Positions 1-6,163 of a stretch of DNA of 6,475 bases are shown here, in pieces. A model generated the notes under the pieces. That model was not told where the DNA came from. It saw only the letters and a list, made by a program, of their open reading frames with translations, and ran no database searches. Every line of letters begins with the position of its first letter. The stretch's first letter is position 1. Source of the stretch: Bacillota bacterium (GTDB taxonomy: Bacteria > Bacillota > Clostridia > Peptostreptococcales > Anaerovoracaceae); the NCBI GenBank assembly GCA_017431395.1, contig JAFRLD010000126.1:1-6475 (forward strand), read 5' to 3'. A program made the translations under genes and the position numbers.

Positions 1-1
1 C

Positions 2-1111
2 AAGGATTTTATCGAGGCACAGCTGGGCAGCGACTATTATGAAGGGATCGTCTATTCCAACCGAAAGAAGGATGTACAGGATGCCCATGAGGCGATCCGC
101 CCGTCCCATATGGATCTGGATCCCGAGTCTATCAAGTCTCAACTGAGCAAGGAACAGTACATCCTTTACAAGCTGATCTGGAACAGGTTCGTAGCGAGCC
201 AGATGGCACCGGCCAGATTCAAGTCAGTCGGCGTAGAGATCAATAACAGCGGGTACGGCTTCAGGGCATCCGGATCGAATCTGCTCTTTGATGGATTCCT
301 TAAGATCTATGACAATGTGAAGGATGAGGAAAAGGATAAATGGCTTCCGGAACTTTCCGAAGGAGAAATGCTGACGGCGGAAGATGTCAGCGGCGAGCAG
401 TGCTTCACCCAGCCGCCGGCCAGATTCACCGAGGCAAGCCTGGTGAAAGATCTGGAGGAAAAGGACATCGGACGTCCGAGTACCTATGCGCCGATCGTGG
501 CGACACTGTCCGATCGTAAATATGTCCGCAAGGAAAAGAAATCGCTGGTTCCGACCGATCTCGGATTCACTGTGACCGATATCCTGTCGGATTATTTCCA
601 TGAGATCGTGGATGCGGGGTTCACCGCAGGAATGGAAGAAAAGCTTGATGATATCGAGGCGAAAGGCATGCGCTGGAAGACGGTCATCGAAGACTTCTAT
701 AAGGACTTCGAGGTAGACCTCAAGAAGGCGAATGAAGAGATCGAACGGATGGAGCCGGAGGTCGAACTGACCGGAGAAATCTGTGAGAAATGCGGGAAGC
801 CGATGGCGATCAAGCATGGAAGATTCGGTGATTTCATTGCCTGTACAGGCTATCCGGAATGCAAGAATACCCGGCCGATCGTCCATAAGACAGGTGTGAA
901 ATGTCCGGACTGCGGGGGCGATATCCTGCAGAAACGAAGCCGTAGGGGAAGAGTGTTCTACGGCTGTTCGAACTATCCGGACTGCAAGCAGGTGTACTGG
1001 AACCGCCCGACGGATAAAAGGTGTCCGGAGTGCGGCAGCCTGCTGGTGGAAAAGAAGTCAAAGGATCACGAATTCGCCTGCTCAAACGCGGAGTGCAATT
1101 ATAAAGAATAG
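2..1111 (+). CDS. topA: DNA topoisomerase I (TopA), C-terminal part, 5' end outside the window
   Basis: Type IA topoisomerase, which relaxes negative supercoils by cutting and passing a single strand. The reading frame is open from base 2, so about 369 residues are visible and the first ATG at 110 is internal. The hallmark QDAHEAIRPS lies at about bases 77-106. The TOPRIM domain and the active-site tyrosine (normally in a TYMRTDS-like motif just before this point) are upstream of the window. The motif DIGRPSTYAPIV (about 467-502) is typical of the core. Three C-terminal zinc ribbons follow, each with CxxC...C...C: cysteine codons at 782-862, 902-985 and 1022-1096. The gene ends with TAG at 1109-1111, 42 bases before hslV. 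The frame is intact, with no sign of decay. Family assignment is very secure from the motif set and the zinc-ribbon tail. Confidence 0.97.
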   Translation, partial: KDFIEAQLGSDYYEGIVYSNRKKDVQDAHEAIRPSHMDLDPESIKSQLSKEQYILYKLIWNRFVASQMAPARFKSVGVEINNSGYGFRASGSNLLFDGFLKIYDNVKDEEKDKWLPELSEGEMLTAEDVSGEQCFTQPPARFTEASLVKDLEEKDIGRPSTYAPIVATLSDRKYVRKEKKSLVPTDLGFTVTDILSDYFHEIVDAGFTAGMEEKLDDIEAKGMRWKTVIEDFYKDFEVDLKKANEEIERMEPEVELTGEICEKCGKPMAIKHGRFGDFIACTGYPECKNTRPIVHKTGVKCPDCGGDILQKRSRRGRVFYGCSNYPDCKQVYWNRPTDKRCPECGSLLVEKKSKDHEFACSNAECNYKE

Positions 1112-1121
1112 AGTGTATAAT
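1093..1121 (+). promoter_or_regulatory. possible hslVU promoter with a dyad around its -10
   Basis: A perfect TATAAT lies at 1116-1121, 17 bases after a poor -35 (GTGCAA, 1093-1098, 3 of 6 matches) that is still inside topA. The -10 sits inside an inverted repeat, AGTGT (1112-1116) and ACACT (1123-1127), which could be a small operator or chance. No CIRCE or CtsR-type heat-shock operator is seen. The gap could equally be a plain spacer in a topA-hslVU transcript. Confidence 0.35.
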
Positions 1122-1153
1122 AACACTAACCATAAAACAACGGAGGGAAACAG

Positions 1154-1693
1154 ATGGGACAATTTCATGCAACTACGATCGTAGCTGTCAAGCGTAGTTC
1201 TGACGATATCTGCATCGGCGGAGACGGTCAGGTCACGATGGGCGAGACCGCGATCATGAAGAATGGGGCAAAAAAAGTCAAAAAAATTTACAGGAATTCT
1301 ATCATCACAGGGTTTGCCGGATCCGTCGCAGATGCGTTTTCACTGACGGAGAAATTCGAGAGCAAGCTGGATGAACATGGAGGGAATCTGAAGCGAGCTG
1401 CAGTCGCTTTAGCGCAGCTTTGGCGTTCGGATAAAGCCGTCCGGAACCTGGAGGCACTGATGATCGTAGCGGATAAGGAAGATCTCCTGATCATTTCAGG
1501 AACCGGCGAGGTCATTGAGCCGGATCAGCCGTTCGTGGCGATCGGTTCGGGAGGCAACTACGCATATGCGGCAGCGAATGCGCTATACAATAATACAGAT
1601 CTTTCCGCGGAGGAGATCGTCCGGAAATCTTTGGAGATCGCAGCATCGATCTGTGTTTATACCAATGATCATATTTCTGTAGAGAAGTTATAA
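1154..1693 (+). CDS. hslV: HslV (ClpQ/CodW), peptidase subunit of the HslUV protease
   Basis: Cytosolic proteasome-like N-terminal-nucleophile peptidase that forms the double-hexamer chamber fed by the HslU ATPase. The 179 residues match the family length. The start at 1154 follows GGAGGG (1142-1147) by 6 bases and gives MGQFHATTIV, the Gram-positive form in which a short propeptide precedes ATTI. The expected mature nucleophile is Thr7. Other visible marks are GGDGQVT (22-28), the KK pair at 40-41 (Lys41 aligns with catalytic Lys33 of E. coli), GFAGSVADAF (53-62), WRSDK (90-94), SGTGEVIEP (115-123), IGSGGNYA (130-137) and a C-terminal CVYTND (167-172). It ends 13 bases before hslU, so the two are surely co-transcribed. 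The alternative nucleophile in Bacillus ClpQ (Ser2) is absent because residue 2 is Gly. Two A7 runs lie at 1270-1276 and 1280-1286. Confidence 0.98.
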   Translation: MGQFHATTIVAVKRSSDDICIGGDGQVTMGETAIMKNGAKKVKKIYRNSIITGFAGSVADAFSLTEKFESKLDEHGGNLKRAAVALAQLWRSDKAVRNLEALMIVADKEDLLIISGTGEVIEPDQPFVAIGSGGNYAYAAANALYNNTDLSAEEIVRKSLEIAASICVYTNDHISVEKL

Positions 1694-1706
1694 GGGGGCA
1701 GGGTAA

Positions 1707-3140
1707 ATGGCAAACAAACTATACCAGATGACACCGAAAGAGATCGTTGGTGAACTGGACAAATATATCATCGGACAGGACGATGCCAAGAAATCCGTTG
1801 CGATCGCACTGAGGAACAGATACCGCAGAAGTCTCCTGCCGGATGAGATGAGAGAGGAGATCACTCCGAAGAACATCCTGATGATGGGACCGACCGGATG
1901 TGGTAAAACGGAGATCGCGAGACGTCTTGCCAAACTGATGGACGCTCCGTTCGTGAAGGTCGAGGCGACCAAATTCACGGAGGTCGGATACGTCGGCCGT
2001 GATGTAGACTCCATGGTCAGAGATCTGATGGAGGCATCGATCAGGATCACGAAGCAGGCAATGCTCGAAGAGAAATATTCCATTGCGGACGAGTTGGCAG
2101 AGGAACGGATCATTGAGGCGATCATCCCCGGCAAAGGCAGGGCTTCCGCTGGAACAAGCCGTGGACCGTTCGATTTCATTCTGGGCAACAGCGGATATGT
2201 GAGCCAGAAGGAACAGTATGAACAGCAGCAGGCAGAAGCGGCGAAGAACGAAGAGGGCATGGATACGGAGCTCGCGAGAGAACAGGTCCGCCAGCAGCTG
2301 AGGGATGGTCTGCTCGAGGAGCAGTACATCGAGATCCAGGTCACGGATCAGCCGAAGACCAATCAGCTCGACATGGGCAACGAAGGCATGAGTATCGCCA
2401 TCGGAAACATCTTCGGAGACATGGCTCCGAAAAGAAAAAAGAACAAAAAAGTCAGGGTCAAAGACGCCAGGAAGATCCTGCGTGAGGAAGAGGCACAGAA
2501 CCTGATCGATATGGACCAGGTGACGGATGATGCACTGGAAAACTGCGAGCAGAACGGGATCATCTTCATCGATGAGATCGATAAGATCGCATCAGGCTCC
2601 GGATACAGAAGCGGAGCGGATGTATCCAGAGAGGGCGTTCAGAGAGACATCCTGCCGATCGTTGAAGGAAGCGTTATCAACACGAAATACGGACCGGTCA
2701 AAACGGACCATATCCTGTTTATAGGAGCGGGCGCATTCCATACGGCCAAGCCGACCGACCTGATCCCTGAACTGCAAGGCCGCTTCCCGATCCGCGTAGA
2801 ACTGGAGAATCTCGATAAGGACACCTTTGTCAAGATCCTTACGATTCCGGAGAATGCTTTGCTGAAACAGCACAAGGCATTGCTTGAGACAGAAGGGATC
2901 AAGATCGAGTTCACCGACGAAGCCGTCGATGAGATCGCGGAGATGGCTTTCCTGATGAATGAACAGACGGAGAATATCGGTGCCAGAAGGCTCCATACGA
3001 TCCTGGAACGTTTGCTGGAGGACATTTCCTTTAACATCCCGGATATGGAGGAAGAAAAGGTTACGATCGACCAGGCTTATGTGAAGGAGATCTTCGCAGA
3101 GAAGATCCATCCGGAGGACATCGACCGTTTCATCCTGTAA
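1707..3140 (+). CDS. hslU: HslU (ClpY), AAA+ unfoldase subunit of the HslUV protease
   Basis: Hexameric ATPase that binds, unfolds and threads substrates into HslV. The 477 residues are near the Bacillus ClpY length and longer than the E. coli protein, the difference lying in the intermediate (I) domain. Visible elements are the N-terminal MTPKEIVGELDKYIIGQ (8-24), Walker A GPTGCGKT (61-68), the pore loop GYVG (94-97), and an I domain from about 110 to 270 rich in Gln/Glu with a basic patch (PKRKKNKK). Further on are Walker B GIIFIDEID (284-292), the Arg-finger segment ELQGRFPIR (355-363) with Arg359, and sensor 2 GARRLHT (425-431). The C-terminal EDIDRFIL is the tail that docks into HslV and activates it, which supports a working pair. 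A G-rich ribosome site (GGGGG, 1694-1698) precedes the ATG by 8 bases. The frame is intact. Confidence 0.98.
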   Translation: MANKLYQMTPKEIVGELDKYIIGQDDAKKSVAIALRNRYRRSLLPDEMREEITPKNILMMGPTGCGKTEIARRLAKLMDAPFVKVEATKFTEVGYVGRDVDSMVRDLMEASIRITKQAMLEEKYSIADELAEERIIEAIIPGKGRASAGTSRGPFDFILGNSGYVSQKEQYEQQQAEAAKNEEGMDTELAREQVRQQLRDGLLEEQYIEIQVTDQPKTNQLDMGNEGMSIAIGNIFGDMAPKRKKNKKVRVKDARKILREEEAQNLIDMDQVTDDALENCEQNGIIFIDEIDKIASGSGYRSGADVSREGVQRDILPIVEGSVINTKYGPVKTDHILFIGAGAFHTAKPTDLIPELQGRFPIRVELENLDKDTFVKILTIPENALLKQHKALLETEGIKIEFTDEAVDEIAEMAFLMNEQTENIGARRLHTILERLLEDISFNIPDMEEEKVTIDQAYVKEIFAEKIHPEDIDRFIL

Positions 3141-3173
3141 GAGGTTCATGGAGCATAGACTTGTGCCCTTGAA

Positions 3174-3202
3174 TTGACTACAATTTTGTCTACAATTACA
3201 AC
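3174..3202 (+). promoter_or_regulatory. possible upstream codY promoter (P1)
   Basis: TTGACT (3174-3179, 5 of 6) is separated by 17 bases from TACAAC (3197-3202, 4 of 6). The -10 touches the CodY box, so if this promoter is used, bound CodY should block it. A 12-base-period direct repeat, GACTACAATT (3176-3185) and GTCTACAATT (3188-3197), lies in the spacer. The weak -10 keeps the call tentative. Confidence 0.35.
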
Positions 3203-3215
3203 TTTTTAGAAAAAT
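3201..3215 (+). promoter_or_regulatory. CodY box upstream of codY
   Basis: ACTTTTTAGAAAAAT matches the established CodY consensus AATTTTCWGAAAATT at 12 of 15 positions, with the mismatches at positions 2, 7 and 14. It overlaps the -10 of the weaker promoter P1 and ends 12 bases before the -35 of the stronger promoter P2. CodY genes in Bacillota are often autoregulated, so a site here makes sense. The function is inferred from the match and the position only. Confidence 0.6.
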
Positions 3216-3227
3216 CAAATAATGGTG

Positions 3228-3257
3228 TTGTCACTTACACCTCATGTAGTATATAAT
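3228..3257 (+). promoter_or_regulatory. strong sigma-A promoter of codY (P2)
   Basis: TTGTCA (3228-3233, 5 of 6), an 18-base spacer and a perfect TATAAT (3252-3257) put the start of transcription near 3264, giving a leader of about 32 bases. The -10 is embedded in a near-perfect 16-base palindrome, TGTAGTATATAATACA (3245-3260, 7 of 8 arm pairs). A second dyad, GGTGT (3224-3228) and ACACC (3237-3241), overlaps the -35. A 6-bp inverted repeat, AATACA (3255-3260) and TGTATT (3273-3278), runs into the leader. These dyads are possible operator sites for an unknown factor. Confidence 0.75.
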
Positions 3258-3295
3258 ACATTCGGAGTATCGTGTATTTTGTAATGAGGTGAATT

Positions 3296-4072
3296 ATGAG
3301 CGACATTTTAAGCAAAGTCAGGAAGCTGAACTGGCTATTGCAGCAAAGTCCGACCGGAGCATTCTCATTCAATGAGATGTGCGAGGTCCTGAGTGACATG
3401 CTAGATGCGAATGTATATGTAGCAAACATCAAGGGGAAGGTCCTCGGTGTTGCATACAAGATCAAGTCAGACAGCCCGACGATCGTTGATTCAGAGACAG
3501 GGGATGAATTGTTCCCCGCGGAGTACAATGAGGAGTTTATAAAGCTTGACGAAACGTTAGCGAATCTGACCGGTGACAAAGTGCTGGATATCTTCAAGTA
3601 TGATTACGATACGACAGATAAACTGCACACGGTCATTCCGATCCTTGGCGGTAACAAACGTTGGGGAACTCTGATCATGGTACGGCATGATCCTGAGTTC
3701 ACAGATGAGGATCTTGTCCTCGGTGAATATGGCGCGACCGTCATCGGCCTTGAGATCCAGAGACACAAGACCGAAGAGGAAGAGGCGGAGGAACGTCAGA
3801 TCTCCATGGTACGGATGGCGATCGGTACACTCTCTTATTCCGAGGTGGAAGCAGTACAGCAGATCTTCGCGGAACTGGATGGAGATGAAGGACTTCTGGT
3901 GGCGAGCAAGATCGCAGACCGTTCCGGCATCACAAGATCGGTCATCGTCAATGCGCTGCGAAAGCTGGAGAGCGCGGGCGTGATCGAATCCAGATCCCTA
4001 GGTATGAAGGGCACCAGGATCAAGATCCTGAATGATAAGTTCAAGGATGAGCTGGAACGGATGACCATATAA
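3296..4072 (+). CDS. codY: CodY, global nutrient-responsive transcription regulator
   Basis: Cytosolic dimeric regulator that in Bacillota senses GTP and branched-chain amino acids and represses amino-acid uptake, biosynthesis and other stationary-phase genes. The 258 residues compare with 259 in B. subtilis. The start follows GAGGTGA (3286-3292). Layout: N-terminal GAF sensor domain (about 1-135), linker helix with a Glu-rich stretch (about 155-170), and a C-terminal winged helix. The recognition helix-turn-helix (203-225, ASKIADRSGITRSVIVN...) and the wing ESRSLGMKGT (231-240) are nearly identical to Bacillus. FPAEY (73-77) and Phe100 of the ligand pocket are kept. However, no Arg occurs between residues 10 and 122, so the equivalent of Bacillus Arg61 is missing. 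The Thr96 and Pro99 positions align with Asp98 and Lys101, and the SRRGK loop reads NIKGK (44-48). Identity is very secure, but effector specificity is not. Confidence 0.97.
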   Translation: MSDILSKVRKLNWLLQQSPTGAFSFNEMCEVLSDMLDANVYVANIKGKVLGVAYKIKSDSPTIVDSETGDELFPAEYNEEFIKLDETLANLTGDKVLDIFKYDYDTTDKLHTVIPILGGNKRWGTLIMVRHDPEFTDEDLVLGEYGATVIGLEIQRHKTEEEEAEERQISMVRMAIGTLSYSEVEAVQQIFAELDGDEGLLVASKIADRSGITRSVIVNALRKLESAGVIESRSLGMKGTRIKILNDKFKDELERMTI

Positions 4073-4097
4073 GGCTGCGTTTGAAAGAAGACAGGAG

Positions 4098-4131
4098 AAG
4101 CAGGTATACGGAAGTGAGTATGCCTGCTTTT
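4098..4131 (+). terminator. 12-bp hairpin between codY and hflX: terminator or leader control element
   Basis: Arms 4098-4109 and 4118-4129 pair over 12 bp (one G-U) around an 8-base loop GGAAGTGA, and the right arm runs into TTTT (4128-4131). This fits an intrinsic terminator of codY with a short U-tract. The loop itself resembles a ribosome binding site and an ATG at 4120 lies in the right arm, so it may instead control translation of the next gene. A poor promoter-like pair (TTGAAA at 4081-4086, TATACG at 4105-4110, 18-base spacer) overlaps it. No better promoter for hflX is visible, which argues for at least partial read-through. Confidence 0.6.
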
Positions 4132-4146
4132 GTGATGAAAGAATGA
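4120..4146 (+). CDS. possible 8-codon leader peptide overlapping the hflX start
   Basis: ATG at 4120 reads MPAFVMKE and stops at TGA 4144-4146. The stop overlaps the hflX ATG in the sequence ATGA (4143-4146). It is preceded 5 bases upstream by GGAAG (4110-4114) in the loop of the hairpin. HflX has no clear ribosome site of its own, so coupling through this mini-ORF is conceivable. An ORF this short easily arises by chance, so the call is weak. Confidence 0.2.
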   Translation: MPAFVMKE

Positions 4147-5435
4147 TACGATTTGATGAACAAAATACCGTTCTGCGAGAGGACGAATACCGGGCGATCA
4201 TTGCGGCAGTAGCTACGGATGGGGAGATAGAGCATTCGATGGACGAACTGGAGGCGCTGGCGGTCGCGGACGGAGTAGAGGTCATCGGCCGGCTGATCCA
4301 GCCGCGACAGAAGCCGGAAACGGCCACTTATCTGGGCTCCGGTAAGGTCCGGGAACTGGCCGAACTATGCGAGAGCATGGAGGCGGATACGGTGATCTTC
4401 AATGATGAACTGACCGGTGTGCAGATCCGTAATCTGGAGGATGCTCTGGGGGTGAGGGTCATCGACCGGACGATTTTGATCCTGGATATTTTCGCAGGAC
4501 GCGCGATCTCACGGGAAGGCAAGCTGCAGGTCGAGCTCGCACAGCTCCAGTACAGGCTGCCCCGGCTGACCGGTTTTGGCAGATCCCTGTCCAGACTCGG
4601 CGGCGGGATCGGGACGCGTGGGCCCGGAGAGAAAAAACTGGAGACGGACCGGCGGCATATCGCCGGCAGGATCGATGATATCCGGGCAGAACTAAAACGT
4701 TCGGCTGCCACCCGTGCACTGCAGCGGGAGGAACGGATCCGTTCTCAGATCCCGGTGGTCGCTTTGATGGGATATACCAATGCGGGGAAATCCGCTATCA
4801 TGAACCGGATCCTGGAAATGACGTCCCATGAAGAGAAGTCGGTAGGTTCGAAGGACATGCTGTTTGCCACGCTGGATCCGCAGCACCGCAGGATCACTCC
4901 GGAGCGTGGAGCGGAGTTTGTTCTGATCGATACGGTCGGATTCGTCAGTAAGCTTCCGCATGGCCTGGTGGAAGCTTTTAAGTCGACCCTGGAAGAAGTG
5001 GCAGATGCAGATCTGCTTTTGCATGTGGCAGATACCTCTTATGAACAGAGGGACTTTCAGATCGAAGTGGCGGAGAAAGTCATGCGGGAGATCTGTGGCA
5101 GCCATGTAGACCGGATCATGGTCTACAATAAGATCGACCTGACACCGGAGCGGCCGCTGGATACCAGTGGGGCGGACGTAGTATTTGTTTCTGCGAAGAC
5201 AGGAGAGAACATCGATCTGCTGATGAAGATGATCGATGAGAAGATCACAGGGGATATGAGCCGGGCCGTATTTCTGATCCCTTATAGCAAAGGCGGCATC
5301 GTCTCGACGCTCTGCGAAAACGGACAGGTGGATTCCATGGAGCATACGGAGCACGGGACGGTGCTCCGGGGCAGATTCCGCAGGGAAGACTGTGGCAGGT
5401 ACAGGGAATATGAGGTAGCAGATGGAGATCTATAG
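4143..5435 (+). CDS. hflX: HflX, ribosome-associated GTPase
   Basis: TRAFAC-class GTPase that binds the 50S subunit and, in studied bacteria, splits stalled or hibernating 70S ribosomes after stress. The 430 residues match the usual length (about 420). An N-terminal HflX domain shows ATYLGSGKV (58-66 or so), the DRTILILDIFAGRA segment and the GGGIGTRGPGE loop that reaches the peptidyl-transferase centre. The GTPase motifs are G1 GYTNAGKS (210-217), G2 around FATLD with Thr243, G3 DTVG (263-266), G4 NKID (329-332) and G5 SAKTG (350-354). The C-terminal domain (about 375-430) includes IPYSKGG. The start at 4143 is the first in-frame ATG but lacks a strong ribosome site; upstream is the codY-hflX hairpin. 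The 3' end overlaps yigZ by 14 bases, pointing to a two-gene unit. Confidence 0.96.
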   Translation: MIRFDEQNTVLREDEYRAIIAAVATDGEIEHSMDELEALAVADGVEVIGRLIQPRQKPETATYLGSGKVRELAELCESMEADTVIFNDELTGVQIRNLEDALGVRVIDRTILILDIFAGRAISREGKLQVELAQLQYRLPRLTGFGRSLSRLGGGIGTRGPGEKKLETDRRHIAGRIDDIRAELKRSAATRALQREERIRSQIPVVALMGYTNAGKSAIMNRILEMTSHEEKSVGSKDMLFATLDPQHRRITPERGAEFVLIDTVGFVSKLPHGLVEAFKSTLEEVADADLLLHVADTSYEQRDFQIEVAEKVMREICGSHVDRIMVYNKIDLTPERPLDTSGADVVFVSAKTGENIDLLMKMIDEKITGDMSRAVFLIPYSKGGIVSTLCENGQVDSMEHTEHGTVLRGRFRREDCGRYREYEVADGDL

Positions 5436-6060
5436 AACGATAAAGGAAGAGACGTCGGTGTCACAGACGATCGAACGGTCGAAATTCATAGCGCACGTGA
5501 GATCCGTGGAGAGCCGTGAGGAAGCAGAAGAGTTCATCGCACAGATCCGCGCGGAATACCGTGACGCGACCCATAATGTCCCGGCTATGGTGTTGGGCGA
5601 TCAGGCGCAGATCCAGTGGGCCAGCGACGACGGAGAGCCGCAGGGCACCTCCGGGGCGCCGATGCTCCAGCTGATGATGGGGGAGGGATTGACCAACCTT
5701 ATCATCGTTGTGACCAGATATTTCGGAGGGATCAAGCTTGGGACCGGCGGGCTTGTCAGGGCCTATTCCTCAAGTGCCCGGATGGCCATTGACGCCGCGG
5801 GAATATGCAGTGTCTGCAGCGTGTGCCGTCTGACGATCGTAGTGGAGTATACGTTCCTTGACCGGATCACCAAAATGGCCTCGGAAGATCTCAGCAGGAG
5901 CGGATCCTTCATGGTCGCGGGGACAGACTACGGAGAGAAGGTCACCATGATCCTTATGTGCCAGGAGGAGGATGAGGAACAGGTGAGATCCGCGTTAGCC
6001 AATCTGACTTCCGGGACTCTGAAGGTGATCGATGAAAGAAAACTGCGGTGCAAGGTGTGA
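5422..6060 (+). CDS. YigZ/YvyE family protein (IMPACT domain, UPF0029)
   Basis: Member of the widespread IMPACT family. The fold is known, but the bacterial role is not settled. At 212 residues it matches E. coli YigZ and Bacillus YvyE. The N-terminal IMPACT domain shows ERSKFIA (18-24), DATHNVPA (48-55), the signature DDGEPQGTSGAPML (69-82) and TRYFGGIKLGTGGLVRAYS (98-116). The remainder (about 140-212) fits the C-terminal DUF1949 ferredoxin-like domain. The start at 5422 is set by GAGG (5412-5415) 6 bases upstream and lies inside the end of hflX, so translation is probably coupled. Because eukaryotic IMPACT acts on translation control, pairing with a ribosome GTPase is suggestive, but this is inference. 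The gene ends with TGA at 6058-6060. Confidence 0.93.
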   Translation: MEIYRTIKEETSVSQTIERSKFIAHVRSVESREEAEEFIAQIRAEYRDATHNVPAMVLGDQAQIQWASDDGEPQGTSGAPMLQLMMGEGLTNLIIVVTRYFGGIKLGTGGLVRAYSSSARMAIDAAGICSVCSVCRLTIVVEYTFLDRITKMASEDLSRSGSFMVAGTDYGEKVTMILMCQEEDEEQVRSALANLTSGTLKVIDERKLRCKV

Positions 6061-6065
6061 GCTGT

Positions 6066-6110
6066 CAGGAAATATTTTCGAAAACCCTTGACATGGGTTT
6101 CGTTTTCCTG
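6066..6110 (+). terminator. extended inverted repeat after yigZ, overlapping the tRNA promoter
   Basis: Outer arms CAGGAAA (6066-6072) and TTTCCTG (6104-6110) and inner arms AAACCC (6082-6087) and GGGTTT (6095-6100) form an interrupted 45-base hairpin. CG pairs (6079-6080 with 6101-6102) add to it, and the loop is TTGACAT. It is followed by TATTATTTAT. It could serve as a weak terminator of hflX-yigZ, but the T-rich tail is poor and the left arm has an unpaired TATTTT. Confidence 0.4.
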
Positions 6111-6116
6111 TATTAT
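6088..6116 (+). promoter_or_regulatory. near-consensus sigma-A promoter for tRNA-Thr
   Basis: TTGACA (6088-6093, 6 of 6), a 17-base spacer and TATTAT (6111-6116, 5 of 6) give an expected start near 6123. An A/T-rich stretch (6070-6084) upstream could act as an UP element. The strength fits a stable-RNA gene. Confidence 0.85.
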
Positions 6117-6122
6117 TTATAA

Positions 6123-6152
6123 CTGCGTCGGGCGATAATCCATCTCCCGCAG
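6123..6152 (+). other. hairpin in the 5' leader of the pre-tRNA
   Basis: CTGCG (6123-6127) plus GG (6130-6131) pair with CCCGCAG (6146-6152), with a 2-base bulge. The predicted transcript starts at the foot of this stem, so it would cap the pre-tRNA leader before RNase P cleavage. AAGGAGA (6154-6160) follows but no sensible ORF starts after it. Confidence 0.4.
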
Positions 6153-6163
6153 CAAGGAGACGG

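Noticed and set aside
1112..1127. CIRCE or CtsR heat-shock operator before hslV
   Set aside because: The AGTGT/ACACT dyad is short and matches neither the TTAGCACTC-type nor the GGTCAAA-type operator.
3182..3196. Second CodY box at AATTTTGTCTACAAT
   Set aside because: Only about 10 of 15 positions match and the right half is poor. It is better described as part of the 12-base direct repeat.
2592..3218. 208-residue minus-strand ORF over hslU
   Set aside because: It lies opposite a complete conserved gene, has no domain-like motif, and is explained by the antisense of a codon-biased frame. The same holds for the long minus ORFs at 224-886, 1688-2344 and 4692-5354.
6075..6084. TTTTCGAAAA palindrome upstream of the tRNA promoter as a CodY box
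   Set aside because: It resembles the CodY consensus but lacks the central base, so the half-sites are one base too close, and the flanks do not match.
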